This document shows positions 1-8,584 of a stretch of DNA of 64,000 nucleotides, one piece after another. Under the pieces are notes generated by a model that saw only the letters and a program-made list of their open reading frames with translations, had not been told where the DNA came from and did not search any database. Source of the DNA: Streptomyces sp. cg36 (GTDB lineage Bacteria > Actinomycetota > Actinomycetes > Streptomycetales > Streptomycetaceae); contig NZ_CP163520.1 in the NCBI RefSeq assembly GCF_041080675.1, positions 5,270,001 to 5,334,000 of the forward strand, read 5' to 3'. Within the stretch, counting starts at the first letter, position 1. Each line of letters begins with the position of its first letter. Position numbers and translations under genes: made by a program.

Positions 1-173
1 TCGTCATGGTCACCCACGACCCGGGCGCCGCCGCCTACGCCGACCAGGTCCTCTTCCTCGCGGACGGCTCGATCGTGGACGCCCTGCGCGGCGCCCCGGC
101 GGCCCGCATCGCGGACCGGATGCGCACCCTGACCGCCCGGCCGACGGCCGCCCACGCCCCGATGGCGGCGTGA
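1..173 (+). CDS. ABC transporter ATP-binding protein, C-terminal end (partial)
   Basis: Only the last 56 codons are in the window. They begin with the switch (H-loop) motif MVTHDP, which follows the Walker B region in ABC ATPases, and end at TGA 171-173. The stop overlaps the ATG of the next gene (TGATG), so the two are translationally coupled. Because the partner is an FtsX-type permease, this is probably the LolD/MacB-type ATPase that powers it at the inner face of the membrane. The Walker A and signature motifs lie upstream of the window. The substrate cannot be inferred from what is visible. Confidence 0.85.
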   Translation, partial: VMVTHDPGAAAYADQVLFLADGSIVDALRGAPAARIADRMRTLTARPTAAHAPMAA

Positions 174-2596
174 TGCGCACCAACGGCCTCGCCCGCGCGG
201 CACTGCGCTTCAAGCCGTCCGCGTTCGTCGGCACCTTCGTCGCCCTGTTCATGGCCGCGGCGATCGTCTCGGCGTGCGGCATCCTCCTGGAGTCAGGGCT
301 GCGCGCGTCCGTCCCCGCCGAGCGGTACGCGCAGGTCCCCGTGGTGGCCGCCGCCGACCAGCAGGCGCACCACACCACCGGCAGCGGCGACGACCGGGAC
401 ACCGAGTCCGTGCCGCTGCCCGACAAGGCACGGCTCGACGCCGCCCTCGCCGCCCGCGCCGCCGCGGCCCCCGGCGCCGCCGCGGCGATCGCGGACGTCT
501 CCTTTCCCGTACGTACGGGAAGTACGCCCGCCACCGCACACGGCTGGGGCTCGGCCTCCTTCACCGGTACGAAGCTCGCCTCCGGCACCGCGCCCGGCCC
601 CGGCCGGCTGGTGACCGGGAGCGGTCATGCCGTCGGCGACCGGGTCACCGTCGACACCCCGTCCGGCGCGCGGCAGTTCACGGTGTCCGGCACCACCGAC
701 AGCCCCGGCACGGTGTGGTTCGACGACACCCAGGCCCTCGCCCTGTCCGGCCACCCCGGCCGGGCCGACGCCATCGCCGTACTGGCCAAGCCGGGCGTCG
801 GCGCCGGTGCCCTCGCCGACCAGGTCGCCGAGCGGCTCGGGGACGCCGCGAAGGTGCACACCGGGGACGGCCGGGGCGCCGTCGAGACCCGCGGCCTGGC
901 CCTCGCCAAGGAGCTGCTGATCGCGCTCGGCGGCTCCTTCGGCGGCGTGGCCACCATGGTCGCCGTCTTCACCGCCGCGGGCACCGTCACCCTCTCGGTC
1001 GGCCAGCGCCGCCGCGAGTACGCCCTGCTGCGCGCCATCGGCGCGACCCCGCGCCAGATCCGGCGCACCATCGCCACCGAGACCCTGCTGGTCGCCCCGC
1101 TCGCCGGCGCGCTCGGCTGTCTGCCGGGCACGGCCCTGGCCACCTGGTGGTTCGGGCAGCTGCGCGACAAGGGCGCGCTCCCGGACCCCGTCGACCTGGC
1201 CGTCTCCTGGATCCCGATGGCCGCGGCGGTCGGCGCGGCCGTGCTCACCTCGCTCCTGTCCGGGTACCTGGCGGCCCGCCGCCCCTCGCGCACCAAGCCC
1301 GGCGAGGCCCTGCGGGACGCGTCCGCGGAGCGGCTGCGCGTCGGCTGGATCCGCACCCCGCTCGGCCTCGCGGCCCTCGTCGGCGGTTTCGTCTGCGCGG
1401 GCGTGGCCGCCAGTACGAAGGGCGAGGACTCCGCCAACGCGGCCCTCGGCGTGGTCATGCTCTTCATGCTGGCCGTCGCCCTGCTCGGCCCGCTGATCGC
1501 CCGCGCCTGCGCCGCCCTGTTCGGGCTGCCGCTGCGCGCGGCGGGCGCCCCGGCCTCGCTGGCCGCGGCCAACTCCCGGGCCAACGCCCGCCGGCTGGCC
1601 TCCGCGATCACCCCGATCGTGCTGGCCATGGCGTTCTCCTCCACCCTCGTCTTCATGCACACCAGCGAGGACCACGCCGCCGGGAAGCAGCAGCGGGCGG
1701 GCCTGGTCGCCGACCGGGTCGTCACCGGCCCCGACGGCCTGGCCTCCGACGCGGTGGCGCGGGCGAAGGCGACCCCCGGCGTCACCACCGCGGTGGGCCT
1801 GACCCGCAGCTCGGTCCTGTTCCTCTCCGGCGGCCTCCAGACGGCCTCCGCCCAGGGCTTCACCGGCACCGGCGCCGACCTGGCCCGCGTCCAGGACCTG
1901 GGGGTGCGCGAGGGCTCCCTGGACGCCCTGGTGCCCGGCGCGGTCGCCCTCGACAGGACCGTGGCGGACGCCCTGAAGGCCCAGGTCGGCGACCGGGTCG
2001 CGCTGGTCCTGCCCGACGGCGCCAAGGCGTCCCTGAAGCTCGCCGCCGTCTACTCCCGGGGTCTCGGCCTCGCCGAGGTCACGCTGGCCCAGCGCGACCT
2101 GGCGCCGCACACCACGACCGTCGGCGCCCCCACCGAACTCCTCCTCAAGGGGAACGTCCGGGCCGCCGCGCTGGCGCCGCTCGGCACCGTCACCGACGCG
2201 GCGGGCTACACCACCGCCAAGAGCGTCGAGCGCGAGGTGAACGCCTGGGGCAACACCACCATGTCGGCCGTCCTCGGCGGCTTCGCCGCCATCGCCGCCG
2301 CGAACACGCTGGTCATGACCGTCCTGGACCGCCGCCGCGAGCTCGCCACCCTGCGCCTGATCGGCACCACCCGCCGCCAGGTCATGGGCATGGTCCGCTG
2401 GGAGGCCCTGCTGGTGACCTCGGCGGGGCTGGTGCTCGGCACGGCGATCGCGCTGGCCACCCTCGTCCCGATGATGAACGGCCTGACCGGCGAGGGCCCC
2501 TACATCCCGCCGCTGCTGTACGGCTCGTTCGCCGCCGGGGTCCTGGGCCTTGGCCTGGCCGCCACGGCGCTGCCCGCCCGGGCCGCCCTACGCTGA
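173..2596 (+). CDS. FtsX/MacB-type ABC transporter permease
   Basis: This 807-residue membrane protein has the duplicated FtsX layout. A first membrane helix lies near residues 15-37, followed by an extracytoplasmic domain. A four-helix FtsX block starts near residue 245 and contains RRREYALLRAIGATPRQIRR, and a second block near residues 695-800 contains RRRELATLRLIGTTRRQVMG. These cytoplasmic loops are typical of the coupling-helix region in MacB/LolC-like permeases. Such proteins do not form a simple channel. They transmit ATP-driven motion to periplasmic or cell-wall substrates, for example in peptide export or lipoprotein handling. GTG 170 and ATG 173 are adjacent possible starts. I favour ATG 173 because it overlaps the upstream stop. 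The substrate is unknown. Confidence 0.88.
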   Translation: MRTNGLARAALRFKPSAFVGTFVALFMAAAIVSACGILLESGLRASVPAERYAQVPVVAAADQQAHHTTGSGDDRDTESVPLPDKARLDAALAARAAAAPGAAAAIADVSFPVRTGSTPATAHGWGSASFTGTKLASGTAPGPGRLVTGSGHAVGDRVTVDTPSGARQFTVSGTTDSPGTVWFDDTQALALSGHPGRADAIAVLAKPGVGAGALADQVAERLGDAAKVHTGDGRGAVETRGLALAKELLIALGGSFGGVATMVAVFTAAGTVTLSVGQRRREYALLRAIGATPRQIRRTIATETLLVAPLAGALGCLPGTALATWWFGQLRDKGALPDPVDLAVSWIPMAAAVGAAVLTSLLSGYLAARRPSRTKPGEALRDASAERLRVGWIRTPLGLAALVGGFVCAGVAASTKGEDSANAALGVVMLFMLAVALLGPLIARACAALFGLPLRAAGAPASLAAANSRANARRLASAITPIVLAMAFSSTLVFMHTSEDHAAGKQQRAGLVADRVVTGPDGLASDAVARAKATPGVTTAVGLTRSSVLFLSGGLQTASAQGFTGTGADLARVQDLGVREGSLDALVPGAVALDRTVADALKAQVGDRVALVLPDGAKASLKLAAVYSRGLGLAEVTLAQRDLAPHTTTVGAPTELLLKGNVRAAALAPLGTVTDAAGYTTAKSVEREVNAWGNTTMSAVLGGFAAIAAANTLVMTVLDRRRELATLRLIGTTRRQVMGMVRWEALLVTSAGLVLGTAIALATLVPMMNGLTGEGPYIPPLLYGSFAAGVLGLGLAATALPARAALR
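2589..2594 (+). promoter_or_regulatory. -10 hexamer of a probable leaderless promoter (HD-domain gene)
   Basis: TACGCT fits TANNNT and lies 6 nt before the ATG at 2601. There is no Shine-Dalgarno sequence between them and no clear -35 box. The hexamer straddles the end of the upstream permease gene. The same spacing recurs at nine other genes in this window. Confidence 0.5.
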
Positions 2597-2600
2597 GCCC

Positions 2601-3059
2601 ATGCTCACACTCCCCGAGGTCGAGACCGTCGCACGGGCCGCCCACGCCGCCCAGACCGACAAGGCGGGCCGCCCCTACGCCGAACACCTGGCAGCCGTCG
2701 CCGAGGGCGTCCGCGCGCGGGGCGGCAGCGAGGCCCAGATCGCGGCGGCCTGGCTGCACGACTCGGTGGAGGACGCGGCACTGCCGGCCAGGTGGCTCGC
2801 GGAGGCCGAACTCGCCCCCGGCGTACGGGAGATGGTCCTGGCGCTCACCAAGGAGCCCGGCGAGGACCTGGCGGCGTACACCGCCAGGATCCTCGCCACC
2901 CCCGGTGCGCTGCTGGTCAAGGAGGCCGATCTGGCCCACAACGCCGACCCGGCCCGGCTCGCGGTCCTGGACGGGCCGACCAGGGAGCGCCTCACCCGCA
3001 AATACGCCACCGTCCGCGCCCTCCTCGGACTGCCGGACCCGCACGCGCGTTTGGCGTGA
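2601..3059 (+). CDS. HD-domain phosphohydrolase-like protein (MESH1/RelA-hydrolase type)
   Basis: The protein has 152 residues. It begins with a helix carrying AHAAQTDKAGRPYAEH, then the metal-binding HD pair in AWLHDSVED near residues 51-59, and a later KEADLAHNADP segment that matches the third metal-ligand region of the HD superfamily. Length and motif order resemble small stand-alone (p)ppGpp hydrolases (MESH1-like) and the hydrolase half of RelA/SpoT. It has no synthetase, TGS or ACT domain. I infer a nucleotide phosphohydrolase, and alarmone hydrolysis is only the nearest guess. The start is the ATG 4 nt after the permease stop. It probably has its own leaderless promoter. Confidence 0.7.
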   Translation: MLTLPEVETVARAAHAAQTDKAGRPYAEHLAAVAEGVRARGGSEAQIAAAWLHDSVEDAALPARWLAEAELAPGVREMVLALTKEPGEDLAAYTARILATPGALLVKEADLAHNADPARLAVLDGPTRERLTRKYATVRALLGLPDPHARLA

Positions 3060-3186
3060 TCCCTTCGATGGCTATCCGTCACGCGGCAGCACCTGAAGGG
3101 GTGTTGGTGGCACGATGGACCCTGCGGGGTGTGCTCGGCGGCACGCTCCGGGCCGGCAAGGCGGACCGACCGAGGGTGTGATCAGT

Positions 3187-3381
3187 GTGGCCATTTCACT
3201 GTCTGCGGTGCTGCTGTTGGCGATCGTCCTGGTGGTGATGATCCGCAGCGGTTCCATCAAGACCGGCCCGGCCATAGTCGCCGCGCTCTTCGGGTTCTTC
3301 ATGGCGTCGACGGGCATGGCGCCGTCGATACAGCGCTTCCTCAACTCCCTCGCGGACACGATCAACCAGATCAAGTTCTGA
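3187..3381 (+). CDS. Small membrane protein, about 64 aa
   Basis: A single hydrophobic segment (ISLSAVLLLAIVLVVMIR) is followed by a short polar stretch and a second weaker hydrophobic stretch (AIVAALFGFFMASTGMA), then a polar tail ending NQIKF. GTG 3187 is chosen because GAGGG (3172-3176) lies 10 nt upstream. GTG 3178 is in frame but too close to that site. It is a conserved-looking Streptomyces small protein of unknown function. It is transcribed toward a strong shared terminator and the convergent tRNA-Gly gene. Confidence 0.65.
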   Translation: MAISLSAVLLLAIVLVVMIRSGSIKTGPAIVAALFGFFMASTGMAPSIQRFLNSLADTINQIKF

Positions 3382-3406
3382 CCGCGAGCGCCGGGCCCGG
3401 AAAACA

Positions 3407-3441
3407 CCCCGGGCCCGGTGAACAGGTCACCGGGCCCGGGG
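3407..3441. terminator. Bidirectional terminator between the small membrane protein and tRNA-Gly
   Basis: A perfect 15-bp inverted repeat (CCCCGGGCCCGGTGA and its complement) has a 5-nt loop at 3422-3426. It lies between two convergent genes, so it can serve both strands. Confidence 0.8.
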
Positions 3442-3444
3442 CAG

Positions 3445-3518
3445 TGGAGCGGGCGACGGGAATCGAACCCGCGTAGCTAGTTTGGAAGACTAGGGCTCTA
3501 CCATTGAGCTACGCCCGC
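3445..3518 (-). tRNA. tRNA-Gly (anticodon TCC)
   Basis: Read on the minus strand, the acceptor GCGGGCG pairs with CGCCCGC, followed by T and an encoded CCA. The D arm has TAGCTCAATGGTAGAGC, the anticodon loop is CTTCCAA (anticodon TCC), and the T arm carries GGTTCGATTCC. The 3' CCA is encoded at 3445-3447. Confidence 0.95.
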
Positions 3519-3669
3519 GTGCGGCGCGCCGCCGGTCACCAGGACCGCGGCACGAAGAGCATCGTAGCGGGTCACCCCCCGCGCGCGCACACCGCGTCCC
3601 GTCGCGTCCCGCCCCGCGCAAAGCGGCCGACGCGTTCCCCGCGGGCATGTACCCTACGTGTCGCACCGA

Positions 3670-3746
3670 CGGGGTGTGGCGCAGCTTGGTAGCGCGTCCG
3701 CTTTGGGAGCGGAAGGCCGTGGGTTCAAATCCCGCCACCCCGACCA
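3670..3746 (+). tRNA. tRNA-Pro (anticodon TGG)
   Basis: CGGGGTG pairs with CACCCCG and the anticodon loop is TTTGGGA (anticodon TGG). The T loop is GGTTCAAATCC, and a CCA end is encoded. It lies about 210 bp upstream of the tig start and is probably an independent unit. Confidence 0.95.
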
Positions 3747-3812
3747 GCACCGTTCCCGCGCCGTACCGGCACCGGGGCCGGGGCCCCGCGCTCCGCGTCG
3801 CACAAGATCACA

Positions 3813-3843
3813 TTGTGGGTGGCATCCCGCTTGCGGTTACTAT
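3813..3843 (+). promoter_or_regulatory. Candidate vegetative promoter of tig
   Basis: TTGTGG (3813-3818) and TACTAT (3838-3843) are separated by 19 bp. This is a fair match to a housekeeping sigma promoter with a slightly long spacer. It predicts a leader of about 100 nt before the GTG at 3955. Confidence 0.45.
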
Positions 3844-3954
3844 GCAAGCTGCGTGCCCGTGTGTCTGACCAATCCGATGAACCGGGCCCGATCCGCCCGC
3901 GGCCGTCGGCCACCGGGTAGAACCCCCAGAAGTCAGCCACAAGGAGACCGAACC

Positions 3955-5334
3955 GTGAAGAGCGCCGTGGAGACCCTGAACCCGACCCGGGTTCGGCTCA
4001 CTGTCGAGGTGCCCTTCGAGGAGCTCAAGGACAGCCTCGACGCGGCGTACAAGAAGATCAACCAGCAGGTCACGGTCAAGGGCTTCCGCAAGGGCAAGAT
4101 CCCGGCCCGCGTCATCGACCAGCGGTTCGGCCGTGGTGCTGTGCTGGAGGAGGCCGTCAACGACGCCCTCCCGAAGTTCTACACCGAGGCGGTCAACGAG
4201 GCCGAGCTGAACCCGCTCGGCCAGCCCGAGGTCGACATCACGGAGCTGAAGGACGGCGAGACGCTGAACTTCACCGCCGAGGTCGACATCCGCCCGGCCA
4301 TCGAGATCCCGGACTACACGGGCATCGAGGTCACCGTGGACGCCGTCGAGGTCTCCGACGAGGACGTCGAGAAGGCCGTCTCGGACCTGCGCGAGCGCTT
4401 CGCCTCGACCTCCCCGGTCGAGCGCGCCGCCACCGACGGCGACGTCGTCACCATCGACCTGGAGGCCAAGGTCGACGGCGAGGTCCTGGAGGACGGTGTC
4501 GCCGAGGGCGTCTCGTACACCATCGGTTCCGGCGAGCTGCTCGACGGCATCGACGAGGCCGTCAAGGGCCTGGAGGCCGGTGGCGAGGCCACCTTCACCT
4601 CGCAGCTCAAGGGCGGTTCGGCCGAGGGCAAGGACGCCGAGGTCACCGTCAAGGTCACCCAGGTCGCCGCGCGCGAACTGCCGGAGCTGGACGACGACTT
4701 CGCGCAGCTCGCCTCCGAGTTCGACACCCTCGACGAGCTCAAGGCCGACAGCCGCAAGCGCCTGGAGAACATGAAGCAGTTCGACCAGGCCACCCAGGCC
4801 CAGGAGCGCGTCCTCGACGAGCTGCTGAAGATCACTGAGGTCCCGATCCCCGAGAAGCTCCTCGCGGACGAGATCCAGACCCGCAAGCACAACCTCGAGC
4901 ACCACCAGCTCGGCCAGATGGGCCTCGACCTCGCCAAGTACCTGGAGATCCAGGGCAAGACGCAGGAAGAGTTCGACGCCGAGACCGAGGAAGCGGCCGT
5001 CAAGGGCATCAAGACGCAGTTCATCCTCGACGAGCTCGTCAACAAGGAGAAGCTGAACGTCAACCAGGAGGAGCTCACCGAGCACCTGGTGCGCCGTGCC
5101 GCCTCCTCCGGCATGTCCCCCGACCAGTTCGCCCAGGCCGTCGTCGAGGGCGGCCAGGTGCCGATGCTCGTCGGCGAGGTCGCCCGCGGCAAGGCGCTGG
5201 CCGTGGTCGTCGAGGCCGCCAAGGTCGTCGACACCAACGGTGAGGCCGTCGACCTGGAGGACGACGAGGACGAGGCCGCCGAGGCCGTCGTCGCCGCCGC
5301 CGAGGGCGACGCCGAGGAGAAGACCGAGGCCTGA
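3955..5334 (+). CDS. tig: Trigger factor, ribosome-associated chaperone and prolyl isomerase
   Basis: The protein has 459 residues, near the family norm. The N-terminal ribosome-binding domain has the signature GFRKGKIP at residues 43-50, which docks at ribosomal protein L23 near the exit tunnel. A central FKBP-type prolyl isomerase domain follows at about 155-240, then the C-terminal chaperone arms. The Glu/Asp/Ala-rich tail from about residue 435 is common in actinobacteria. GTG 3955 is chosen because AAGGAG lies at 3941-3946 and the protein then begins [19 protein letters not shown] as in the family. An in-frame extension to 3658 would run through tRNA-Pro and is rejected. It precedes the clp protease genes, the usual Streptomyces order. 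Confidence 0.97.
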   Translation: MKSAVETLNPTRVRLTVEVPFEELKDSLDAAYKKINQQVTVKGFRKGKIPARVIDQRFGRGAVLEEAVNDALPKFYTEAVNEAELNPLGQPEVDITELKDGETLNFTAEVDIRPAIEIPDYTGIEVTVDAVEVSDEDVEKAVSDLRERFASTSPVERAATDGDVVTIDLEAKVDGEVLEDGVAEGVSYTIGSGELLDGIDEAVKGLEAGGEATFTSQLKGGSAEGKDAEVTVKVTQVAARELPELDDDFAQLASEFDTLDELKADSRKRLENMKQFDQATQAQERVLDELLKITEVPIPEKLLADEIQTRKHNLEHHQLGQMGLDLAKYLEIQGKTQEEFDAETEEAAVKGIKTQFILDELVNKEKLNVNQEELTEHLVRRAASSGMSPDQFAQAVVEGGQVPMLVGEVARGKALAVVVEAAKVVDTNGEAVDLEDDEDEAAEAVVAAAEGDAEEKTEA

Positions 5335-5369
5335 GCCTCGGCCTGAAGGCGTACGACGTACGTGAAGGA

Positions 5370-5400
5370 GGGGCCCGTGACGCAGCAGCGTCCGGGCCCC
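5370..5400 (+). terminator. Terminator after tig
   Basis: GGGGCCCG (5370-5377) pairs with CGGGCCCC (5393-5400), and the internal GACGC/GCGTC lengthens the stem. TTCG follows. It separates tig from the clpP1 promoter region. Confidence 0.7.
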
Positions 5401-5474
5401 TTCGCGTACCCGGCCGGGCCCCTCGCGCGCGCGGGCCGGTGGCCGGTTCCGTACGGGCCCGGCCTTCAACCACC

Positions 5475-5491
5475 TTGCGCTCCGAGCGAAC
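5475..5491. promoter_or_regulatory. Candidate ClgR operator upstream of clpP1
   Basis: TTGCGCTCCGAGCGAAC contains the CGC-N5-GCG core with flanking TT/AA, as reported for the Clp regulator ClgR of actinobacteria. It lies about 155 bp before clpP1. In Streptomyces ClgR activates the clpP1-clpP2 operon, so the location fits. The stretch 5335-5645 holds only this site and the tig terminator. Confidence 0.55.
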
Positions 5492-5645
5492 AGTTCGGGA
5501 ACCGGGATGGCGTTGTCCTACCTGCGCGTTAGGGTCCATGAATACGGGGGCGTGGAGTCAGCCGGTGACGAGTCGGCCCAAGGCCCCGCCCTCTGAACGA
5601 AGACGCTGAGACGGCCGGAGCCGTCAGAGACGAGCAGGTGGATAC

Positions 5646-6263
5646 GTGACGAATCTGATGCCTTATGCCGCCGGCGAGCCGTCCCTCGGTGGTGGCCTCG
5701 GCGACCATGTCTACAACCGGCTGCTCAACGAGCGCATCATCTTCCTCGGCCAGCAGGTCGACGACGACATCGCCAACAAGATCACGGCGCAGCTCCTCCT
5801 CCTGGCCGCCGAGCCGGAGAAGGACATCTACCTCTACATCAACAGCCCCGGCGGCTCGGTGACGGCCGGCATGGCGATCTACGACACCATGCAGTACATC
5901 CCGAACGACGTGGTCACGATCGGTATGGGCATGGCGGCCTCGATGGGCCAGTTCCTGCTCACCGGCGGCACCGCCGGCAAGCGCTTCGCGCTGCCCAACA
6001 CCGACATCCTGATGCACCAGGGCTCCGCCGGCATCGGCGGCACCGCCTCGGACATCAAGATCCAGGCCGAGTACCTGCTGCGCACGAAGACGCGCATGGC
6101 GGAGATCACCGCCCACCACTCCGGCCAGTCCGTCGAGACGATCATCCGCGACGGCGACCGCGACCGGTGGTACACGGCGGAGGAGGCCAAGGAGTACGGC
6201 CTCATCGACGAGATCATGGCCCACGCGGCGCTCGTTCCGGGCGGCGGCGGCACCGGGGCCTGA
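5646..6263 (+). CDS. clpP1: ATP-dependent Clp protease proteolytic subunit 1
   Basis: This 205-residue ClpP serine peptidase has the catalytic triad Ser99 (in GMAASMGQ), His124 (in LMHQGSAG) and Asp173 (in RDGDRDRW). The oxyanion-loop sequence YINSPGGSV lies at about 64-72. In actinobacteria ClpP1 and ClpP2 form a mixed double-ring barrel that degrades proteins delivered by ClpX or ClpC. The GTG start follows a purine-rich GCAGGTGG. It is the first gene of a clpP1-clpP2 unit, 77 bp from the next gene, and carries a candidate ClgR site upstream. The N-terminus is short compared with some annotated homologues, but the mature rings are processed. Confidence 0.96.
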   Translation: MTNLMPYAAGEPSLGGGLGDHVYNRLLNERIIFLGQQVDDDIANKITAQLLLLAAEPEKDIYLYINSPGGSVTAGMAIYDTMQYIPNDVVTIGMGMAASMGQFLLTGGTAGKRFALPNTDILMHQGSAGIGGTASDIKIQAEYLLRTKTRMAEITAHHSGQSVETIIRDGDRDRWYTAEEAKEYGLIDEIMAHAALVPGGGGTGA

Positions 6264-6270
6264 GCCCCCG

Positions 6271-6290
6271 CCCGCTCCTGGCGGAGCGGG
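6271..6290 (+). repeat. Hairpin between clpP1 and clpP2
   Basis: CCCGCTCC and GGAGCGGG form an 8-bp stem with a 4-nt loop in the 77-bp gap. There is no T-run. It may mark RNA processing or partial attenuation rather than full termination. Confidence 0.5.
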
Positions 6291-6340
6291 CCCCCGGCCC
6301 CGGCCCACGAAGCCCCCGAGCCCCACCGAACGCCACCAGG

Positions 6341-7018
6341 ATGGTGAACCCCGACATGCAGAACAACTTCTCCGCGAGCGGCCTCTACACCGGCCCGCAG
6401 GTGGACAACCGCTACATCGTGCCGCGCTTCGTCGAGCGCACCTCGCAGGGCGTGCGCGAGTACGACCCGTACGCGAAGCTGTTCGAGGAGCGCGTGATCT
6501 TCCTCGGCGTCCAGATCGACGACGCCTCCGCCAACGACGTCATGGCGCAGCTGCTGTGCCTGGAGTCGATGGACCCGGACCGCGACATCTCGATCTACAT
6601 CAACAGCCCGGGCGGCTCGTTCACGGCCCTGACGGCCATCTACGACACGATGCAGTTCGTGAAGCCCGACATCCAGACGGTCTGCATGGGCCAGGCGGCC
6701 TCCGCCGCCGCCGTCCTGCTGGCCGCCGGCACCCCGGGCAAGCGCATGGCCCTGCCCAACGCGCGCGTGCTCATCCACCAGCCGTCCTCGCAGACCGGCC
6801 GGGAGCAGCTCTCCGACCTGGAGATCGCGGCCAACGAGATCCTGCGCATGCGCACCCAGCTGGAGGAGATGCTCGCCAAGCACTCCACCACGCCCATCGA
6901 GAAGATCCGGGACGACATCGAGCGGGACAAGATCCTCACCGCCGACGACGCCCTGGCGTACGGCCTGGTCGACCAGATCGTGTCGACCCGCAAGACCACG
7001 TCGGCCGCGGCAGCCTGA
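6341..7018 (+). CDS. clpP2: ATP-dependent Clp protease proteolytic subunit 2
   Basis: This 225-residue paralogue of ClpP1 has its own triad: Ser121 (MGQAASAAA), His146 (VLIHQPSS) and Asp196 (DIERDK). The extended N-terminus with a Tyr/Arg-rich stretch ([16 protein letters not shown]) is typical of actinobacterial ClpP2. Two subunit types allow hetero-oligomeric ClpP1P2 complexes. Only AGG at 6338-6340 precedes ATG 6341. ATG 6356 is an in-frame alternative that would remove five residues. It is probably cotranscribed with clpP1 and ends at a strong hairpin. Confidence 0.95.
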   Translation: MVNPDMQNNFSASGLYTGPQVDNRYIVPRFVERTSQGVREYDPYAKLFEERVIFLGVQIDDASANDVMAQLLCLESMDPDRDISIYINSPGGSFTALTAIYDTMQFVKPDIQTVCMGQAASAAAVLLAAGTPGKRMALPNARVLIHQPSSQTGREQLSDLEIAANEILRMRTQLEEMLAKHSTTPIEKIRDDIERDKILTADDALAYGLVDQIVSTRKTTSAAAA

Positions 7019-7028
7019 CGCGACCGGG

Positions 7029-7070
7029 ACCCTTGGCGCGGTGCACGTCAAAGTGAACCGCGCCAAGGGG
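7029..7070 (+). terminator. Terminator after clpP2
   Basis: CCCTTGGCGCGGT (from 7030) pairs with ACCGCGCCAAGGG (ending 7069) around a 14-nt loop with its own CAC/GTG pairing. The stem is 13-14 bp and runs into a G-rich tract. It suggests that clpX is transcribed separately. Confidence 0.7.
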
Positions 7071-7095
7071 GGCCCGAACGGGGGGCCAGGCAAGG

Positions 7096-7101
7096 TACCG
7101 T
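7096..7101 (+). promoter_or_regulatory. Candidate -10 box for clpX
   Basis: TACCGT fits TANNNT and lies 61 bp before the clpX GTG, just after the clpP2 terminator. No convincing -35 is visible. Confidence 0.35.
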
Positions 7102-7162
7102 CGGATATGAGGCACCAGGAGCCGCTGAACGTGGCGTCTCCCAGGCGAAGGGGAAGCACCTC

Positions 7163-8455
7163 GTGGCACGCATCGGTGATGGCGGCGACCTGCTCAAGTG
7201 CTCGTTCTGCGGGAAGAGCCAGAAGCAGGTGAAGAAGCTCATCGCAGGCCCCGGTGTGTACATCTGCGACGAGTGCATCGATCTCTGCAACGAGATCATC
7301 GAGGAGGAGCTCGCCGAGTCCTCCGAGGTGCGGTGGGAGGAACTGCCCAAGCCGCGCGAGATCTACGAGTTCCTGGAGAGCTACGTGGTGGGCCAGGAGC
7401 CCGCCAAGAAGGCCCTCTCGGTCGCGGTGTACAACCACTACAAGCGCGTCCAGGCCGGGGAGAACGGCGGGGCGCAGGGCCGCGACGACGCGATCGAGCT
7501 CGCCAAGTCCAACATCCTGCTGCTCGGGCCCACGGGCTCCGGCAAGACGCTCCTGGCCCAGACGCTGGCCCGGATGCTCAACGTCCCGTTCGCCATCGCC
7601 GACGCGACGGCGCTCACGGAGGCGGGGTACGTCGGCGAGGACGTCGAGAACATCCTGCTCAAGCTGATCCAGGCCGCCGACTACGACGTCAAGAAGGCCG
7701 AGACCGGGATCATCTACATCGACGAGATCGACAAGGTCGCCCGGAAGAGCGAAAACCCGTCGATCACGCGCGACGTCTCCGGCGAGGGCGTGCAGCAGGC
7801 CCTGCTGAAGATCCTGGAGGGCACCACGGCCTCCGTTCCGCCGCAGGGCGGGCGCAAGCACCCCCACCAGGAGTTCATCCAGATCGACACGACGAACGTG
7901 CTGTTCATCGTGGGCGGTGCCTTCGCGGGCCTGGAGAAGATCATCGAGTCGCGGGCGGGCGCCAAGGGCATCGGCTTCGGCGCGACGATCCGCTCCAAGC
8001 GGGAGATCGAGGCGAGCGACCAGTTCCAGGAGGTCATGCCGGAGGACCTGGTGAAGTTCGGGATGATCCCCGAGTTCATCGGCCGGCTGCCCGTCCTCAC
8101 CTCGGTCCACAACCTCGACCGCGAGGCGCTCCTGCAGATCCTCGTCGAGCCGCGCAACGCACTGGTCAAGCAGTACCAGCGCCTCTTCGAACTCGACGGC
8201 GTGGAGCTGGACTTCGACCGCCCGGCCCTGGAGGCCATCGCCGACCAGGCGATCCTGCGCGGCACCGGCGCGCGCGGACTGCGCGCCATCATGGAAGAGG
8301 TCCTGATGTCGGTGATGTACGAGGTCCCGTCCCGCAAGGACGTGGCCCGCGTCGTCATCACCTCCGACGTCGTCCACAACAACGTCAACCCGACGCTGGT
8401 CCCGCGCGAGCCGCGGATCGTGAAGAACGACGGACGCCACGAGAAGTCCGCGTAA
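7163..8455 (+). CDS. clpX: ATP-dependent Clp protease ATP-binding subunit ClpX
   Basis: The protein has 430 residues. The N-terminal zinc-binding domain uses Cys13, Cys16, Cys35 and Cys38 (CSFCGK...CDECID). The AAA+ core has Walker A GPTGSGKT near 122-129, the pore loop GYVGED near 155-160, Walker B IIYIDEID near 182-189, and the RKH loop near 231-233 that recognises substrate tags. ClpX is a hexameric unfoldase that feeds proteins into ClpP1P2. The GTG start is supported by AAGGGGAAG about 10 nt upstream. It lies downstream of its protease subunits but probably has its own promoter. A perfect 18-bp terminator follows. Confidence 0.97.
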   Translation: MARIGDGGDLLKCSFCGKSQKQVKKLIAGPGVYICDECIDLCNEIIEEELAESSEVRWEELPKPREIYEFLESYVVGQEPAKKALSVAVYNHYKRVQAGENGGAQGRDDAIELAKSNILLLGPTGSGKTLLAQTLARMLNVPFAIADATALTEAGYVGEDVENILLKLIQAADYDVKKAETGIIYIDEIDKVARKSENPSITRDVSGEGVQQALLKILEGTTASVPPQGGRKHPHQEFIQIDTTNVLFIVGGAFAGLEKIIESRAGAKGIGFGATIRSKREIEASDQFQEVMPEDLVKFGMIPEFIGRLPVLTSVHNLDREALLQILVEPRNALVKQYQRLFELDGVELDFDRPALEAIADQAILRGTGARGLRAIMEEVLMSVMYEVPSRKDVARVVITSDVVHNNVNPTLVPREPRIVKNDGRHEKSA

Positions 8456-8481
8456 CCCGCACCCGCCGCACCCGCAACGCA

Positions 8482-8520
8482 CAAGGGCGCCCGGCCAGTT
8501 GGACTGGCCGGGCGCCCTTG
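8482..8520. terminator. Strong bidirectional terminator after clpX
   Basis: A perfect 18-bp inverted repeat (8482-8499 with 8503-8520) has a 3-nt loop TGG. It lies between clpX and a convergent gene. Confidence 0.9.
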
Positions 8521-8584
8521 TCGCCGGTGGACCCGTTCGGAAGGCGGCACGCCCCGGACGCGGGTCCCGGGCTGCTCCCTCGGG

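Noticed and set aside
3658..3954. An upstream extension of trigger factor
   Set aside because: It would translate tRNA-Pro and the promoter. AAGGAG before GTG 3955 and the family N-terminus fix the start.
5879..8482. An 867-codon minus-strand frame across clpP and clpX
   Set aside because: It runs through three recognised genes and a terminator, and the predicted protein has only Asp/Leu/Val/Arg low complexity.
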